Made by a program: the position numbers and the translations under genes. Shown one piece after another: positions 40,120 to 52,986 of a DNA stretch of 64,000 nt. A model generated the notes under the pieces. That model saw only the letters and a list, made by a program, of their open reading frames with translations, was not told the DNA's origin and searched no databases. This DNA is from Trileptium ribeirensis. Taxonomy: Eukaryota; Nematoda; Enoplea; Enoplida; Thoracostomopsidae. How positions within the stretch are numbered: position 1 is the first letter of the stretch; every line of letters starts with the position of its first letter. The DNA lies in assembly GCA_030248225.1 (NCBI GenBank), contig JASANE010012344.1, forward strand, positions 1 to 64,000, read 5' to 3'.

Positions 40120-40319
40120 GTGCCGCAACTGGCATTCCTTCATGGCTTGTACATGGGCAACTCTGGCTGTGATTGCCACGAAACGCGAAATCAGCACCCA
40201 CACCATAACTAAAGCTTGGAGACCTCAAAGCAATTTTTGATATTTACTATTTGGTTGATGTTTTAAAAACATAAACACTACAATACGAATAATCAATAAT
40301 AACAAGTTTGCAATAGAGA

Positions 40320-40690
40320 AGAGCATGACACTTCTTGCGCTTTAATGTTAGCCCGCGTTTGATACGCGGTCGCTTGAGCGTCCCACCAGTCATGGAGGAT
40401 TGTCATGCCAAGAGCCCCTGTTTTAGGGTGGGGGTTGCCCGGACCGCCCAATTTTGAGGGACCAGTGCGGTCGAACACCTCCTGTTTTGTGGGAGGTCGG
40501 TTAAACCGGTAACTGCTTACAAACCGAACCCTCCAAGAAAAAAACTGGGAGGAGTCTCCAACCGACTATCGTTCAAAACTGAGGGTGGGTCAGAGCTAAC
40601 CCCCTTAAACTGACGAGTCTGTGCATGACAATACCTATAAAAGTGGGGATCAGGGCCGAAAGCGCCCGCGTCATCAACACAGGCCAATAT
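40320..40690. other. GC-rich island of unknown origin within AT-rich DNA
   Basis: About 370 bases, much richer in G and C than the neighbours, with several short inverted words (for example GGGACC and GGTCCC-like pairs, CCCGCGTTTGATACGCGG). Minus-strand frames (40293-40478, 40517-40756) match nothing I recognise. It could be the remnant of a transferred or mobile sequence. Confidence 0.4.
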
Positions 40691-40748
40691 TAGAGTGCAT
40701 GGAATTGTCACACTATTCTCTAATGCAATCTTTATAATATATTCTCTG

Positions 40749-41906
40749 TTGCGCAAGTTCTTTAAGCTTTAAATTTGATTGACATGTAAAACGAAAGTTT
40801 TTGGTAGCTTTAGTTAATATACTTACATCTAGATTTTTTAACCTAGATTGTATGACACTGACACTGCAGCTGCAAAAAGCAAAAAAAAAAACAATTCTAA
40901 GCTATAAAACAATATGAAGAAAATGAAAAAAAACATAAAATATCAACCGAAATATAAGAATCATTAAGTTATGTGGTCCCTGACTAACTCTGTAACGGTT
41001 TTACAGTACGAAGAGCCCGCCGAATTCGGTTATAATTGTTTACCATAACCATCTGCGTTGGTTGGCGATTAGCTAAATTTAAACTATGAACTAATAAGTT
41101 TTTTTTTAATGTTCGGTATTGTATACAGTTACAAATAGCTATTATATATGAATAATTGTGCCCAAATCAGCTAATTAAAGCTCGTGTCCATATGCTGTTG
41201 ATGTTACGTCTCTGAATATCCAGTTACCTATTGAACTCGGTTATAATTGTTTACCATAACCATCTGCGTTGGTTGGCGATTAGCTAAACTTAAACTATGA
41301 ACTAATAAGTTTTTTTTTCAACCGAAATATAAGAATCATTAAGTTATGTGGTCCCTGACTAACTCTGTAACGGTTTTACAGTACGAAGAGCCCGCCGAAT
41401 TCGGTTATAATTGTTTCAGTTGCGCAAGTTCTTTAAGCTTTAAATTTGATTGACATGTAAAACGAAAGTTTTTCGTAGCTTTAGTTAATATACTTATATC
41501 TAGATTTTTTAACCTAGATTGTATGACACTGACACTGCAGCTGCAAAAAGCAAAAAAAAAACAATTCTAAGCTATAAAACAATATGAAGAAAATGAAAAA
41601 AACATAAAATATCAACCGAAATATAAGAATCGTTAAGTTATGTGGTCCCTGACTAACTCTGTAACGGTTTTACAGTACGAAGAGCCCGCCGAATTCGGTT
41701 ATAATTGTTTACCATAACCATCTGCGTTGGTTGGCGATTAGCTAAATTTAAACTATGAACTAATAAGTTTTTTTTTAATGTTCGGTATTGTATACAGTTA
41801 CAAATAGCTATTATATATGAATAATTGTGCCCAAATCAGCTAATTAAAGCTCGTGTCCATATGCTGTTGATGTTACGTCTCTGAATATCCAGTTACCTAT
41901 TGAACC
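40749..41906. repeat. Nested duplication of a roughly 490-bp segment
   Basis: The block from TTGCGCAAGTTCTTTAAGC (40749) to CCAGTTACCTATTGAAC (about 41236) returns almost unchanged at 41410-41906. Between the two lie partial copies: 41236-41318 repeats the middle part, and 41318-41410 repeats the CAACCGAAATATAAG part. This pattern implies at least two duplication steps. Confidence 0.9.
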
Positions 41907-41909
41907 AGT

Positions 41910-43630
41910 GTTAAACTAAAGCTATTTCTGTTTCAGGTAAAGTTTGGTTTTATTGTGTGATAATTGAATTCAATACAAATGTTATAATAATTATTGCCAA
42001 TGTGTATAAATTGCCGACGTATTATATATCTATAATAAATGATGTTGATAAGCTTAAAATTTTACAAACTTTTCTATACTATTATCGTAGCATCGTATCG
42101 TAGCAACATCAAAACACAAGTTTTATTAATACAATATTTGAGATTTAGCTCAACTAATCTAATTTATTATTAAACTTAGCTCGGATAGAGTTGAATCTAC
42201 AATTTTAGATAATAGCATTAATCTATTATTCAGTGAACCCTTACCTTTGTTCCGTCACTATCGGCCCGTTATATGCCCTGATAATGCGTCTGTTCCAATT
42301 AGAGTTTCAATATACTTTTACTTTGGACTAAACGTACCATTTAACATACAGTTACACTAAGGATTTCAATCAATTTCACTTTTTTCCATTACTATAACTT
42401 GGTTATATATACCCATATCCCGCGGTTACAATATTAAGGGTTTTAATCAACATTTACTTGCATTACAATACTACTGTCAGGATATCATATGTATCCGGTA
42501 ATCCGTGGTTACATTAAGGGGTTTAATAAGAATATACCACGGAAATACATTCATGTTTCGACAAGGATATTCGAGTAGATTCGTTACTTTTCTAACAACT
42601 ATATGTTTGAAGTAAGCATTAACGGACGAACCTGGGTGAAAAATTGATTACCATTCATTGCTGAAGGGCAATTAATATTTTTTGCACGGAAGCCTGAACG
42701 GAATCTGAACGGTCAAACGAATCTTCAACCATAAAAGTGATTGGTATAGCCATTTCTTAATGTAGCCAAGGCTGTTTGTAAGCGGTACACTTATCATTAC
42801 TATCATTTTTGTTATTGCTACATTTTATCTTTAATGATCGATTGATTAAATGTGAAGAACCAATTATGAACTTTGGCTCATACCTATTAAATGTTCGAAA
42901 GTTTAGTGATGGTTCAGATTTAGTTACAATTGATGTAACATTCATTTTAGTGAGGAAAATTTAAGCTCTATGCTCAATTCGGCTTGATTGTGTCTTAGAG
43001 TAGAGCTTAGATGAGTAGAGCCTAAAACCAAGGCCTTTCTCAGTTTTAATCCATTATAGCACAGACTTGGTGTCCAACGCCTGTTTTATAATTTATCTTC
43101 AACATAATAGCGTTAGGTAATAACTACTTTGTATGCAGTTATAAATTCCCAATGTATTATATGCGTATACTCACTCGGTTGCAAACTAATTCGAGAAACA
43201 GATTTCTAATTACAGTGAGATTTAAGCTAAAAAATGAAAATTGTACTGCTAAAACCCAAAAATGGTAGAAAGTTCAAACTATTATAACTTTAAATGTATT
43301 ATGTGAATATTAAATTCATCGCTTTAGCGCTCAATTTTTGATTTGTATGATGCTTTTTGAGAAAAAAAGGAATACAAAGAGGAACAATGTAACGAAATAA
43401 TCCAAAAGCATAAATATACTCCAAAAAGTTAAATAAATCAGCTTAGGTATTCTAAAAAAACAATCATTTTATTTCGTCGTGTAATAGCAGAAGCTTTAAT
43501 ATGCATAAGGAAGAATTCCCTGTTGATTGATGTTAAGGACTTTAACAGATGATGTATTTATGGAACTGTTACATTGTACAATGAGTTTGAAATTAAATGC
43601 TAAATTATGCTAATGCTAACCGTTGCTTGA
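41910..43630. other. Stretch without recognisable gene
   Basis: AT-rich, with loosely similar phrases (TTACAATATTAAGGG, GTTACATTAAGGG near 42420-42520) but no clear array, gene or RNA. Confidence 0.5.
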
Positions 43631-43643
43631 TTGTAGTTGACAA

Positions 43644-43823
43644 ATCTAAAATAGCAAGATTTTAACTCTAAGTGAATTGATTGATTGATTGATTTGATTG
43701 ATTGATTTATTAATTGCAAATCTAAAATAGCAAGATTTTAACTCTAAGTGAATTGATTGATTGATTGATTTGATTGATTGATTTATTAATTGATTGATTT
43801 GATTGATTGATTGATTGATTGAT
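43644..43823. repeat. 72-bp direct duplication with (TGAT)n microsatellite
   Basis: The unit AAATCTAAAATAGCAAGATT...TTTATTAATTG is duplicated at 43645-43715 and 43718-43790. Both copies contain TGAT runs, and a further TGAT run goes on to 43823. The minus-strand frame rich in Ser-Ile-Asn-Gln is a by-product of this repeat. Confidence 0.9.
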
Positions 43824-44551
43824 AAATCGAAATTGTGTTTCAACTCATATTTCCTATCCGATTGTGATATAGTGATAACACTAAGCCTATGTGTATAAAC
43901 CACGAAAGTTGCCATGCAAAGCACAAATAGTAGTTCAATCATTAAATCAGTTTACCTATTTACGAAGCTTCATACTCTAAGAGCCGAATTTTTGAGATTT
44001 AGGTTCAAAATACTGCTTTTAACCTGTCATAGCTCCACAGCAAGCTGTACTGTGATGATGCTGCAATGGTACGTATTCCGTGTAATATTGTACGTATTGT
44101 ATTGTCTTGATCCATATCGGTTAACGTAGCACAATGTCACAGTAGAAAAGATCAAATTTTGACCTGATGTTGATCGAAAATAGTTTGATTCCGTTACTTC
44201 AAACAAAATGCTAACTGGAATAGTGGTGTATTATATATAATACACTAGCTTGATAACATACAGAATGAATCTATAATTTATGCAAGGGTTCATCTATCTC
44301 GTAAAACTATAGTCAGAATGTAGTAGGCCGCTTACATCTGGCTATAACAGGAGTTTATTATAACGGGTTGTTTTCGGTTATGCCTACTCAGTCTAAAAAT
44401 CGTCAGTTTTGAAGATACAGCGATAATTTTGGTATTAAACTCCACGATTCGGATCAGAAAATTCTATTTTCACCATATTTATGACGACTTTTTTTGATTT
44501 TTTGATTTACCAGTGGTCTTTCGAAAATATTTTTTTCGCGGCCACTGTTTA

Positions 44552-45093
44552 TGCGCGAGTAAACTTAAGGCGACCCCACCAACCATTCTATTTTGTAATT
44601 TTGCATAAAAATTGTTATGGAACGCTTTTTGGTTAATTGGAATTCGGCAAAAAACTGCTCGCGGACACAGCACCCGCGATTCAAATCTAACCATTTTGTG
44701 TACGCGAAAATTCAAGTAAAATAACTCAAATTTTTGAGAACAAAAATTTGTCGAATTTTTATTAAACCAGTTTGTGCTCGAATATCGAGAGCTTAACTAT
44801 AGGATCGATTTGATTGTGACGGCACTTTTGCATTAAATTCGCTCGCGAACACTGAATACTTCAAATTTAAATGATTAGGCATTAAAGAACCGAATTTTGG
44901 CAAATTGAAAACGCCGAAATTTTGTTCAGGCACTAGCTATAACTTCTGGCACTTGCAATTTGATTTTGCCAATTTTCGGCTAGCGAAAAACCGAATGAAA
45001 TTCAGTCATTTTTCCGTAACAAACGTTCGCAATTCGATATCAGTAATTACATAATAGGATGGTTGGCGGGGTCATCTTAAGCTTACTCACACA
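44552..45093. mobile_element. MITE, 542 bp, TTA target duplication
   Basis: Ends are inverted over about 50 bp: the left reads TGCGCGAGTAAACTTAAG and GACCCCACCAACCAT; the right, on the minus strand, reads TGTGTGAGTAAGCTTAAG and GACCCCGCCAACCAT. TTA flanks both sides (44549-44551, 45094-45096). There is no transposase. TIR style and 3-bp TTA point to PIF/Harbinger-type mobilisation. Confidence 0.85.
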
Positions 45094-45096
45094 TTA

Positions 45097-47007
45097 AATC
45101 GACAATAATTTTTTTAAAACATTCGAACCGTATTGACGGGCTGAGTCGAATAGTGCAAAAATAAGCTGAATCGGTTCATCTTGTAATGGCTTAGGCGAAG
45201 GCTTTGTCAAAGTTTAGCCAAAGCGTAGGTCGTTACCCGGTGAATCAATTCAGTTGATTTTTGCACTATATACCAGCTCTTCAATGCTGTTCGAATGGTA
45301 CATAAAATTATACATGGGCCGCGAAAAAAAATATTTTCGAAAATGTTGGGTACCGAGGAAAACAACGCAAAAATTTCGAAAAAAATAATTTATCATAAAT
45401 ATGATCGAAATGGACAATATTTCTGAACCGCCTCTCGAAATGAGTCGAATTGTACTAAAATGATCGCTCTATCTTCCAAACTGACGGATTTCGTGCTGGG
45501 GGTATAAGCGGAAAGACTCTTATAACGTAGATAGCCGTCAAAATTTATTACATCTAATTGTATCTTATCCGCAGCAACCAATGCGGATGCCATTTTGAGT
45601 CATATCCCAGGTGAAAATTGTATGTCAAATCGATGCAACTGTTATCGAGTTACAAATAATGTTCAGATTCAAATTTATTGCTGATTTTGACATGAAATAG
45701 TTATTTGACATTGGTTCCTCAACATTTAAAAAAAAATAAAATATATGAATATATATGTTAACTCACCCCTAAAGCAGACCAAGCAGAAGAAATTAACTCA
45801 ATGTGTCAATTCGAGCCAGAATGCAGATGTTGCAAAAAGGATTCTTATTTTATATAAAAATTAAAGACATGGCTAGTTATTTTTACACTTCGATTGACAA
45901 CAAAACAGACAGTTTTTTAATATATTCACAGAATAAGAGGAAATCAGACTAAATATCTTTCTAGGTATAGCGTTACACGCCATATCTTCATCCACTTAGG
46001 TGCTAAATTGGTTGTCCAAAGCGGCGTCCACTATGAACGTTGCGTTCAATTCTAAATTATTCTCAAATTAATGTTTGCTTTGACTAAGGCGGCGTTCATT
46101 TTATAATGTCCGTAACGGTTGGAACGTCCAGGTTGTGTGAGGTACACCCTCGACAACAGATTGTCTTAGACACCCCTATGTTTATTTATTTATATGATTT
46201 TCAAGGGTAGCTAGTAAGGGGAGTTGTCCTTTTTCGACGGTGTCAAAGAGACCATGTCTCTTTTGTAGCTTTACTTGAGGGTGTGCGGCTTACCATGCTG
46301 TCAACATGCATATTTTCTACATACAGATAATATTTTCAAAAACCTAACAGTATAACTAAACAATGCACCGCATTAGCTACACGGTGTCCGTTACTATTAA
46401 TTCGCGAAAAATTGTAGATAAAACTATCTGTGTCTTCGTAAGTAAAAAATGTATTAGCTGATCGTATACCCTCAGGAATTTATTTATTGTCAGGTTGTAA
46501 TCCTGGCTCTTTATACGTTAAGGTCACTAAACGGCGACAAAACTTACAAACAGTGGGAACGCCATCACTAAGGTCTATTAACACAGCGCTTAAAAAACAT
46601 AATCCAAGCAACCATTGACTAAATTTAGGTTCACTAAATTCTAGCTCACTAAGTTCACTAATTTAAGACAGTTCACTAAATTTAAGAAAATACGCAAATT
46701 TTGTATCAAGACCGCAACTATGTAGAAAAGAAAGACAACCTATTATACTATTTTGTAGCAAAGATATAATGTCCTAGTTGTGCCTTTTACAACTTTTGGT
46801 TATGTCCCAGCTGAAGTTATGACACTGACGATCCAAACGCATTTACAGTATTCGTTTATGTGTTATATCTCCAGGCAGTTAATATTGGCATTTATCACAT
46901 AAATAGGCTTCAGGTGTTGAAGAATAGATTTTGTCTTGTTTGTTTTTAGTAATTAAAAAGACCAATTTTCACGATAGTTGGGAATTTGCTAACTGAGGCA
47001 CTTAGAA
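45097..47007. other. Stretch without recognisable gene
   Basis: AT-rich. A possible decayed repeat at 46130-46330 shares GGTGTC...GACC wording with 37729, and another at 46570-46690 contains several TTCACTAAATT phrases. No gene or RNA seen. Confidence 0.45.
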
Positions 47008-47505
47008 TATATGGGAGACTCGGCTAATCCAGACTATTTTAAAAGTTGTTTTAATTTGCACATAAATATACAGGAATTTTAAGGAAAATCCCGACAATAT
47101 TGTTTAATTCCGACAGTAAGACTTTAACGACACAGGAACAAGTTATATATAGGAACACTATCTTTTGGGAGGGCACTGAGATAGTTTAGTGGTTTCCAAG
47201 CAGACCTAGCGTACATATCTAGCAAAATTTGATGTTGTGACAACGGGTATCATTTTAAACTTAACATTTTGATACCGACTAGCATCCATGCCTATGGCTT
47301 GATATCAGAAATCCCTGCAGTTTCAATTGCTTCATTTGTTTCCTCCGGATGTTTGACGTATTAACAAGTTAAAAATTTCATCCCCTTCCAGCGCATGTTA
47401 AGTTTTATTAAAGGAGCAGTAACGAATTAAACAAAAAATATGGAGGAAAACTTGTTATTGCTCGAAACTGTTCTTGCCTTGCAGAAATCGGTCACGTAGT
47501 GGACT

Positions 47506-47948
47506 GCATGAGTAAATTTAAGGTGCGCTCCTTCCATCCCCTTCTGTCACTAGCGATTGGGGATCATTGGTTCGGCGTACTAGCCATCTGTCAACATACA
47601 AGAGAACGTAAAATTTTTTGCAACACATCCAAAACGTTAAGAAACAAAAAAAATTGCCATATTAGCGATAACTTCTAACACACTAAATAACCGATTTGTG
47701 ACGGTTTGACATTTGAACTGGGAAAGTTTTATTTATTTATTATCGAATGAAAATTCCCCCATTCAATGTTTTAAAAGCTGAACATCACATGTAATGTTCT
47801 CGAACTACACGTAAAATGCGCAAACGAAAAATTGCGGAATGCGAGTTACCACGTTGTGCATTGTGAAACGAACTCGTGGCCAAACAGCAAATAGGTTCAT
47901 TGTGTTAGTGAACAGAAATTACCCAGATTTGCAGTTTAAGTTTACTCA
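47506..47948. mobile_element. MITE, about 443 bp, nested in the 3.4-kb element
   Basis: The left end TGCATGAGTAAATTTAAGG and the right end, on the minus strand TGCATGAGTAAACTTAAAC, are related to the TGCGCGAGTAAAC family. A clean target duplication is not seen. Confidence 0.6.
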
Positions 47949-48314
47949 TGCATAGTGCGTTTGACGTTGTTCTTGTTTGCAATTTTGGAAACGTTAACGT
48001 ACCCTGAAGTAAAGATTAAATCGGCTCAGCTACTGGCTGTTTCAGAGTAGGCGGCGGGGGCCCCTGGCAAAATTTTCGGCATCAATACTATTAGTGAGAG
48101 AGAAAAATCTGTGTTGTACACAAAAACAGCATCCACCAAGCATGTTATGTAGTTTAAACAAGATATAAAAACACATAAGTTAAATGCAAAGACACACGTT
48201 TTGTGCTCGCTCGGCCCCTAGTGGGACTTTTCCTTAATGTATTACAATGATGTGGTGTAAAAATGGTACAGCAATGTCCACGTATGTTTTAAAAATTATC
48301 GTGCAATTATCTTT

Positions 48315-48695
48315 TTGAGCCTTATTCATGACCTAAATGAAGCAGCACAAGTTCCAAGCAAACATAACATAAGCTTAGATGAGTATATGATCCTTGTCGA
48401 TAAAGAGCTCGCAGATGCTGAGTTTTGTTTTGTTTTTCTGGGCTTTGTTTTGTCAGCCGTATCTATCCCTTCAAAAGAACTATGTGAGACTAATTACAAC
48501 CTAGACAAACATAACATAAGCTTAGTTGAGCATATGATCCTTGTCGATAAAGAGCTCGCAGATGCTGAGTTTTGTTTTGTTTTTCTGTGCTGTGTTTTGT
48601 CAGCCGTATCTATCCCTTCAAAAGAACTATGTGAGACTAATTACAACCTAGACAAGGACGTACTCGATTATTCCATCTGCTATACAAACATATAG
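48315..48695 (+). CDS. Hypothetical open frame with two 54-residue repeats
   Basis: A 162-bp segment (about 48361-48522) is repeated in tandem at 48523-48654 and on with only a few base changes. Because 162 is divisible by three, the frame stays open and gives two nearly identical 54-residue units, each with a hydrophobic FCFVFL-type core and a CETNYNLD end. The frame starts at a TTG rather than an ATG, and no family is recognised. It may be an exon remnant or simply a tandem duplication in AT-rich DNA. Confidence 0.2.
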   Translation: MSLIHDLNEAAQVPSKHNISLDEYMILVDKELADAEFCFVFLGFVLSAVSIPSKELCETNYNLDKHNISLVEHMILVDKELADAEFCFVFLCCVLSAVSIPSKELCETNYNLDKDVLDYSICYTNI

Positions 48696-48699
48696 ATTC

Positions 48700-49940
48700 C
48701 ATGACGAGTGTAACGATAAGTTTCTATTAACCCTTTCCTTCTTAAACTAATGCGTATTTCGTACAGCATGAACAAACTATTGAGCCTGGATCGTTTTGGT
48801 GCGAGTCTTGTACGCTAGCCACTACGCTGTATGGTAGCTGTTGCTCGGGTCCCTAACGAATTTCTCAATTCGAAAGAATAACAACACACGCTTGGCCACA
48901 AACTCGGTTTAGTGCATCGGTTGAATTGCACGCTGTGACAAATGTGTCATTTTAAGAGTTATGGCCATCAATTTATAACGCAACCATTTTTAAACAATGC
49001 ACATATTAACTGTAAAACACAATGCCAGAAAAATAGAAAGCAATATATTTGTGTGACTGTTAGTACCCTAGAACTGTAAGGGAACCACAAGGAATTTCGA
49101 GCTTCCACATGATTTCAGCAGTTCTCTCGGGTCATAAACCCCAGCTAAATTTTGTCTTCCCTCAGGTGAAGCCTCATAATCCACCAGGTATTTTGAAGTG
49201 ACATCAAGAACATCGTGAACATCTTCCCTCCAGCTAACTTGGGGAAATATCACCAGGGTTTTTTGATTCCCCCAGATTAGAACTGTGGGGCCCCAGCTCA
49301 AAGCCCAAAGGTCAAATTTTGATCCTGTCGACAAACCGCAGGATGGACTGTGCTTACGGGAAACGGAATTTGATATTTACAAGATTTTTTAGCTTACAAA
49401 AGGTTTTCGAAGTTGAAGACTACTTTGCCAGCAATCGCAATTAATTGAAAGTGAATGTTTAAATCAAAACTGGAACGTCTCGAGAACGAATTTATAAATT
49501 TGCAAAACAGACTTGAAAAATTTGTTTATACTTATGCAACACATATTTTAGTAGAGACAAACAAATTAATATGTAATATTTTATTGTAGTATATCAATTT
49601 TGGTCAAGAACCGTAATAGAAAAATATACAATGCAAGGTTTTTCACGCCGTTTCTCTACGAAAGCGTTCCGTAAAATTTCCCGGAATCATAAGAATTTGC
49701 AAAAACGTTCTTACTCAACAGGCACGTTATGTTACATTGCATGGATAGATTCCACAATCCACAACTACTAGGTGTTACACATGCAAGGAAAAGAAATCTG
49801 AACAGTTATAAAATCATGTGCTTCTTTAGGCATGTGATCTACGTAAGTTGAACTGACAAAAGGTACCTATTTTAGTCGCAGCAGATGTCAAAAATGCCAT
49901 CGTCAGAAATGTTTATTCATTTCTAACATAGTTTTGCCTC
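48700..49940. other. Stretch without recognisable gene (inside the 3.4-kb element)
   Basis: AT-rich with a minus-strand frame (49068-49334) of ordinary composition but no recognised family. Confidence 0.45.
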
Positions 49941-50639
49941 TTTTAAACTGTACTGTCGGGATTAAGCTATTGTGTTGGGAATAAACCGACATAGTGTCGG
50001 GAATATACTACAAGTGTCGGGATTAAACAATTCAAAAAATGTCATTTTGCATCATCTGCAGTAAATTTCATTTCAAAAATCAAAAAGCACACCGATTGAT
50101 GCAAAACATCACGGCGGGCCTGCCGATACCAAACATGCTTAGCTTTTGCTGCGATTTCAAACTCAAAATGCCCTGCAAAGCCTAGAATTTGGGCTATAGT
50201 TCTTCATTTTTTATTCAAAATTTTAATGATGTTTGTATATAGCTATAAAATAGATTAAAAAAGCCTAGAAAAATACATACAATTAAACGTATCGATGAAT
50301 CAATCACACATATATACACAACTCGTTAAAATATTGTACTGATAGCTTGCATCTAATATCAGAAAAAAGGGAATTCACTTTAGCAGTGTCGGGATTACCA
50401 TGACAAACTGAGCTGCCGGGATCAGCCGAGTCTCCCGTATATAACGTTTTTTATACATAGAAATTAAAATAACTTGTTTTAAAGCTTAAATTTAACCCTG
50501 AAGATTAGTTCCGATTTTTAATCATTTTCGTAATGTATATGCATAGTTTCAACGCAATAAATGACACTCACATGACATTATTGCAATCCTGCTGTACAAA
50601 TTAAATAATAACACAGAACATATAGAAGAAATATGTAGT

Positions 50640-51600
50640 TGACTTAGTGCAAAATGGATTATATTATAGGTAAATTGAGCCGCTGAATACATTAAAATGG
50701 ATTATTTTGCACATCCAAAATTCCGGTAAGGACCTATGGTTGTCATGGTACCCTCGAAAGGTCATCATTACAATGTGAGCTTCAGGGATGCATAAATCGA
50801 AAAAATTAAGTTAGTCTCATATAAGGTAATTTGATCTTCTAAATACGTTGGAGTGGTTAATTTTTGTCTCATAAGTTGCGGTGAATAGCTATACGGTGTC
50901 AGCATATAATCGAAATGGCACTACTTCTATATGAGTCTCAGGGGTCCAGAAATCTAAAAATAAAGTTAGTCTTCTTGTAAGGCAATTTGATCCTCGGAGT
51001 ACCTTGGAGTGGTTAAGTTTCTCAAAGGTTACGGCAAGGAACTATGCGGGGTCAGGGCTACCTCGGAAGAGCACAACTCCCATATGAGCCTCAGTGTTCC
51101 TGAAATAGCAAAAAGTTAGTCTCATAGAAGGTAGTTTGACCCGCTGAGCCTATTGGAGTGGTCAACTATCATCTCCGAGATTCCGGTAAAAGGCTATGGG
51201 GTGCCACGGTACGTCTCAAGGACACAACATCTGTATGAGCCTCAGTGGTTTAAAAATCGTAAATATAAATTAGTCCAATAGAAAGTAATTTGACCGGCTG
51301 AGTCGATTGGGATGGCTAAACTTTCGTCCGGAGTTCCACTAAGGAAGTATGCGGGGCCAGGTTCTCTCGGAAGGGCACAACTTCCATATGAACCTCAGAG
51401 GTCCAGAAATAGCAAACAAGCTAATCTCATAGAAGGCAGTTTGATCAATTAGTCGATTATAGTAGCTAGTTATCATCTCCAAGATACCGGGAAGGGGCTA
51501 TGCGGCAGGGCTTCTTCGGTAGGGCACTCCTATATATGCATTAGGGATCCACAAAATGAAAGAATGAACTTAGTTTAATATGGGGTGGTTTTACGCGGGT
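50640..51600. repeat. Degenerate tandem array, about 152-bp unit, six copies
   Basis: Recurring order in each unit: TTCCGGTAAGG-like, CTATGGGGTC, a CCATATGAGCCTCAG-like phrase, AGTTAGTCTCATA, GGTAATTTGAT, then GGAGTGGTTAA. The CGGT-type anchors are spaced 150-155 bases (near 50723, 50878, 51032, 51184, 51336, 51486). Copies are well diverged. Confidence 0.85.
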
Positions 51601-51604
51601 TTCA

Positions 51605-52425
51605 GTATAAAGTTATCCGGATCATGCTACGTTATGAAGCATGTCCCATGTTTTCGAAGAGTATACAAATCCCAAAAAATAAAAAAATATAAGCATATTT
51701 TTACCCTCTTACACTTTTGGTGGCCAAATTTGTCTCTCCCACGTTCAAATTCCTAAAATTTGTGCAGATTTGCGCTAATGTCTATAGGTATTCTACACAT
51801 TTGTTCCACATTTTCCTGAGTGGCGTGTTTCCACGGGTTCCCAGCTAGAACTAAATAATCTAAGACTTGATATTAGTGCATTTTGTTGACACCTAGCGCG
51901 TGGTTGTGCCTACATGACAATGTAGTTTAAACACAATAATTGCGACTTTCTGTAATAATTTTATTCTATTTTGGCTCAAAATTAGCTTAAAATGTGTAAG
52001 ATTGTGTGTGCTGTGCGTCATCCAGATGTTGTAGGAATATTACTAAAATGTGTCATGAATACTTGTCTAAATCCACGAATACTTGTCCAAATGCATCATG
52101 CATAGTTTTGACAAAATCTTAAGTTTCAATTAAATATTAAAATTTTTTTGATTATAAACATTCTCTGTGAAATATATATAGTGTCATTCTATGAATAGCT
52201 AAATAGATGTCATTTTTGAATAAATGAATATATCTGAATAAATGTGATTATAGATAGTTATACTGTTGGATTAATGACAAAATTTTGGTGGTTTATTGAA
52301 CCGCGGCCAGCGATCTTAATTCTTGTTAACAGCGATTCGAAAATTAGACAAACTAAAACAGTGATTAGATTTTATAAGCTTGTCACAATTACGAAGAAAG
52401 AGGCAATATAATTTTCAAAATTTTT
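51605..52425. other. Stretch without recognisable gene
   Basis: AT-rich. An ATGAATACTTGTCTAAATCC/CGAATACTTGTCCAAATGC near-duplication lies at 52052-52100. No gene or RNA seen. Confidence 0.5.
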
Positions 52426-52430
52426 AGTTA

Positions 52431-52771
52431 AGGCGTGTACACACGCTCAAACTTTTTGCTCAAATTCTGAGCTCAAAATTTGATCAAATTTTGCTCAAAT
52501 TGTGATCAAAATTTAACGGTGATTTTTAAATGAAAATTGCGACATTTTAAAATTTGAGATCAAAATTTGAGCTCAAACTTTTTCAGGTAATACATCTCGT
52601 CCATGATTGGCTACAGGAACATTCATGAAATGTTTAAACTGTGTTCACTCGCTCAAAGTTGCAAAAAATGCAAAAAAAGTTGCTTTCAAATTTTGATCAA
52701 AATTTGATCAAAATTTGAGTTCAAATTTTGATCAAAATTTGAGCAAAAAATTTGAGCGTGTGAACATGCCT
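52431..52771. mobile_element. MITE, 341 bp, TTA target duplication, second TIR type
   Basis: The left end is AGGCGTGTACACACGCTCAA. The right end on the minus strand is AGGCATGTTCACACGCTCAA and continues with TTTTTTGCTCAAATT. TTA flanks both sides (52428-52430, 52772-52774). The interior is built from inverted and direct TTTGATCAAAATTTGAGC words. No coding capacity. Confidence 0.85.
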
Positions 52772-52986
52772 TTACAAACGTTCAAAGTGACATAAACAGC
52801 TGTTCTAAACATAAAATATAACTGCAATAGCAGTACTGCAGGTTTTATGAGTAACTAGAAGCAATTTACTTTGCTGATTAATCTGTTACCAAATTTTACA
52901 AATATATTATGTCGAAAATATTTGACAGGAAGAATATTCAAAATTGTGACCAACGTTGAATTTTGCTTTGAAGATATCGAATTTGT

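Larger units (their letters stand above)
47012..50437. mobile_element. 3.4-kb element with short TIRs and subterminal repeats
   Basis: The left end TGGGAGACTCGGCTAATCC and the right end (minus strand) CGGGAGACTCGGCTGATCC match, and both are flanked by TATA (or TA). Just inside, the left side carries AATCCCGAC and ATTCCGACA words. The right side carries several GTCGGGATTA words (about 49957, 50018, 50388) in the opposite orientation, the subterminal motif pattern of a DNA transposon. No transposase frame is visible, so it is probably a large non-autonomous or decayed element. It contains the MITE at 47506-47948 and the duplicated frame at 48315-48695. Confidence 0.65.
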
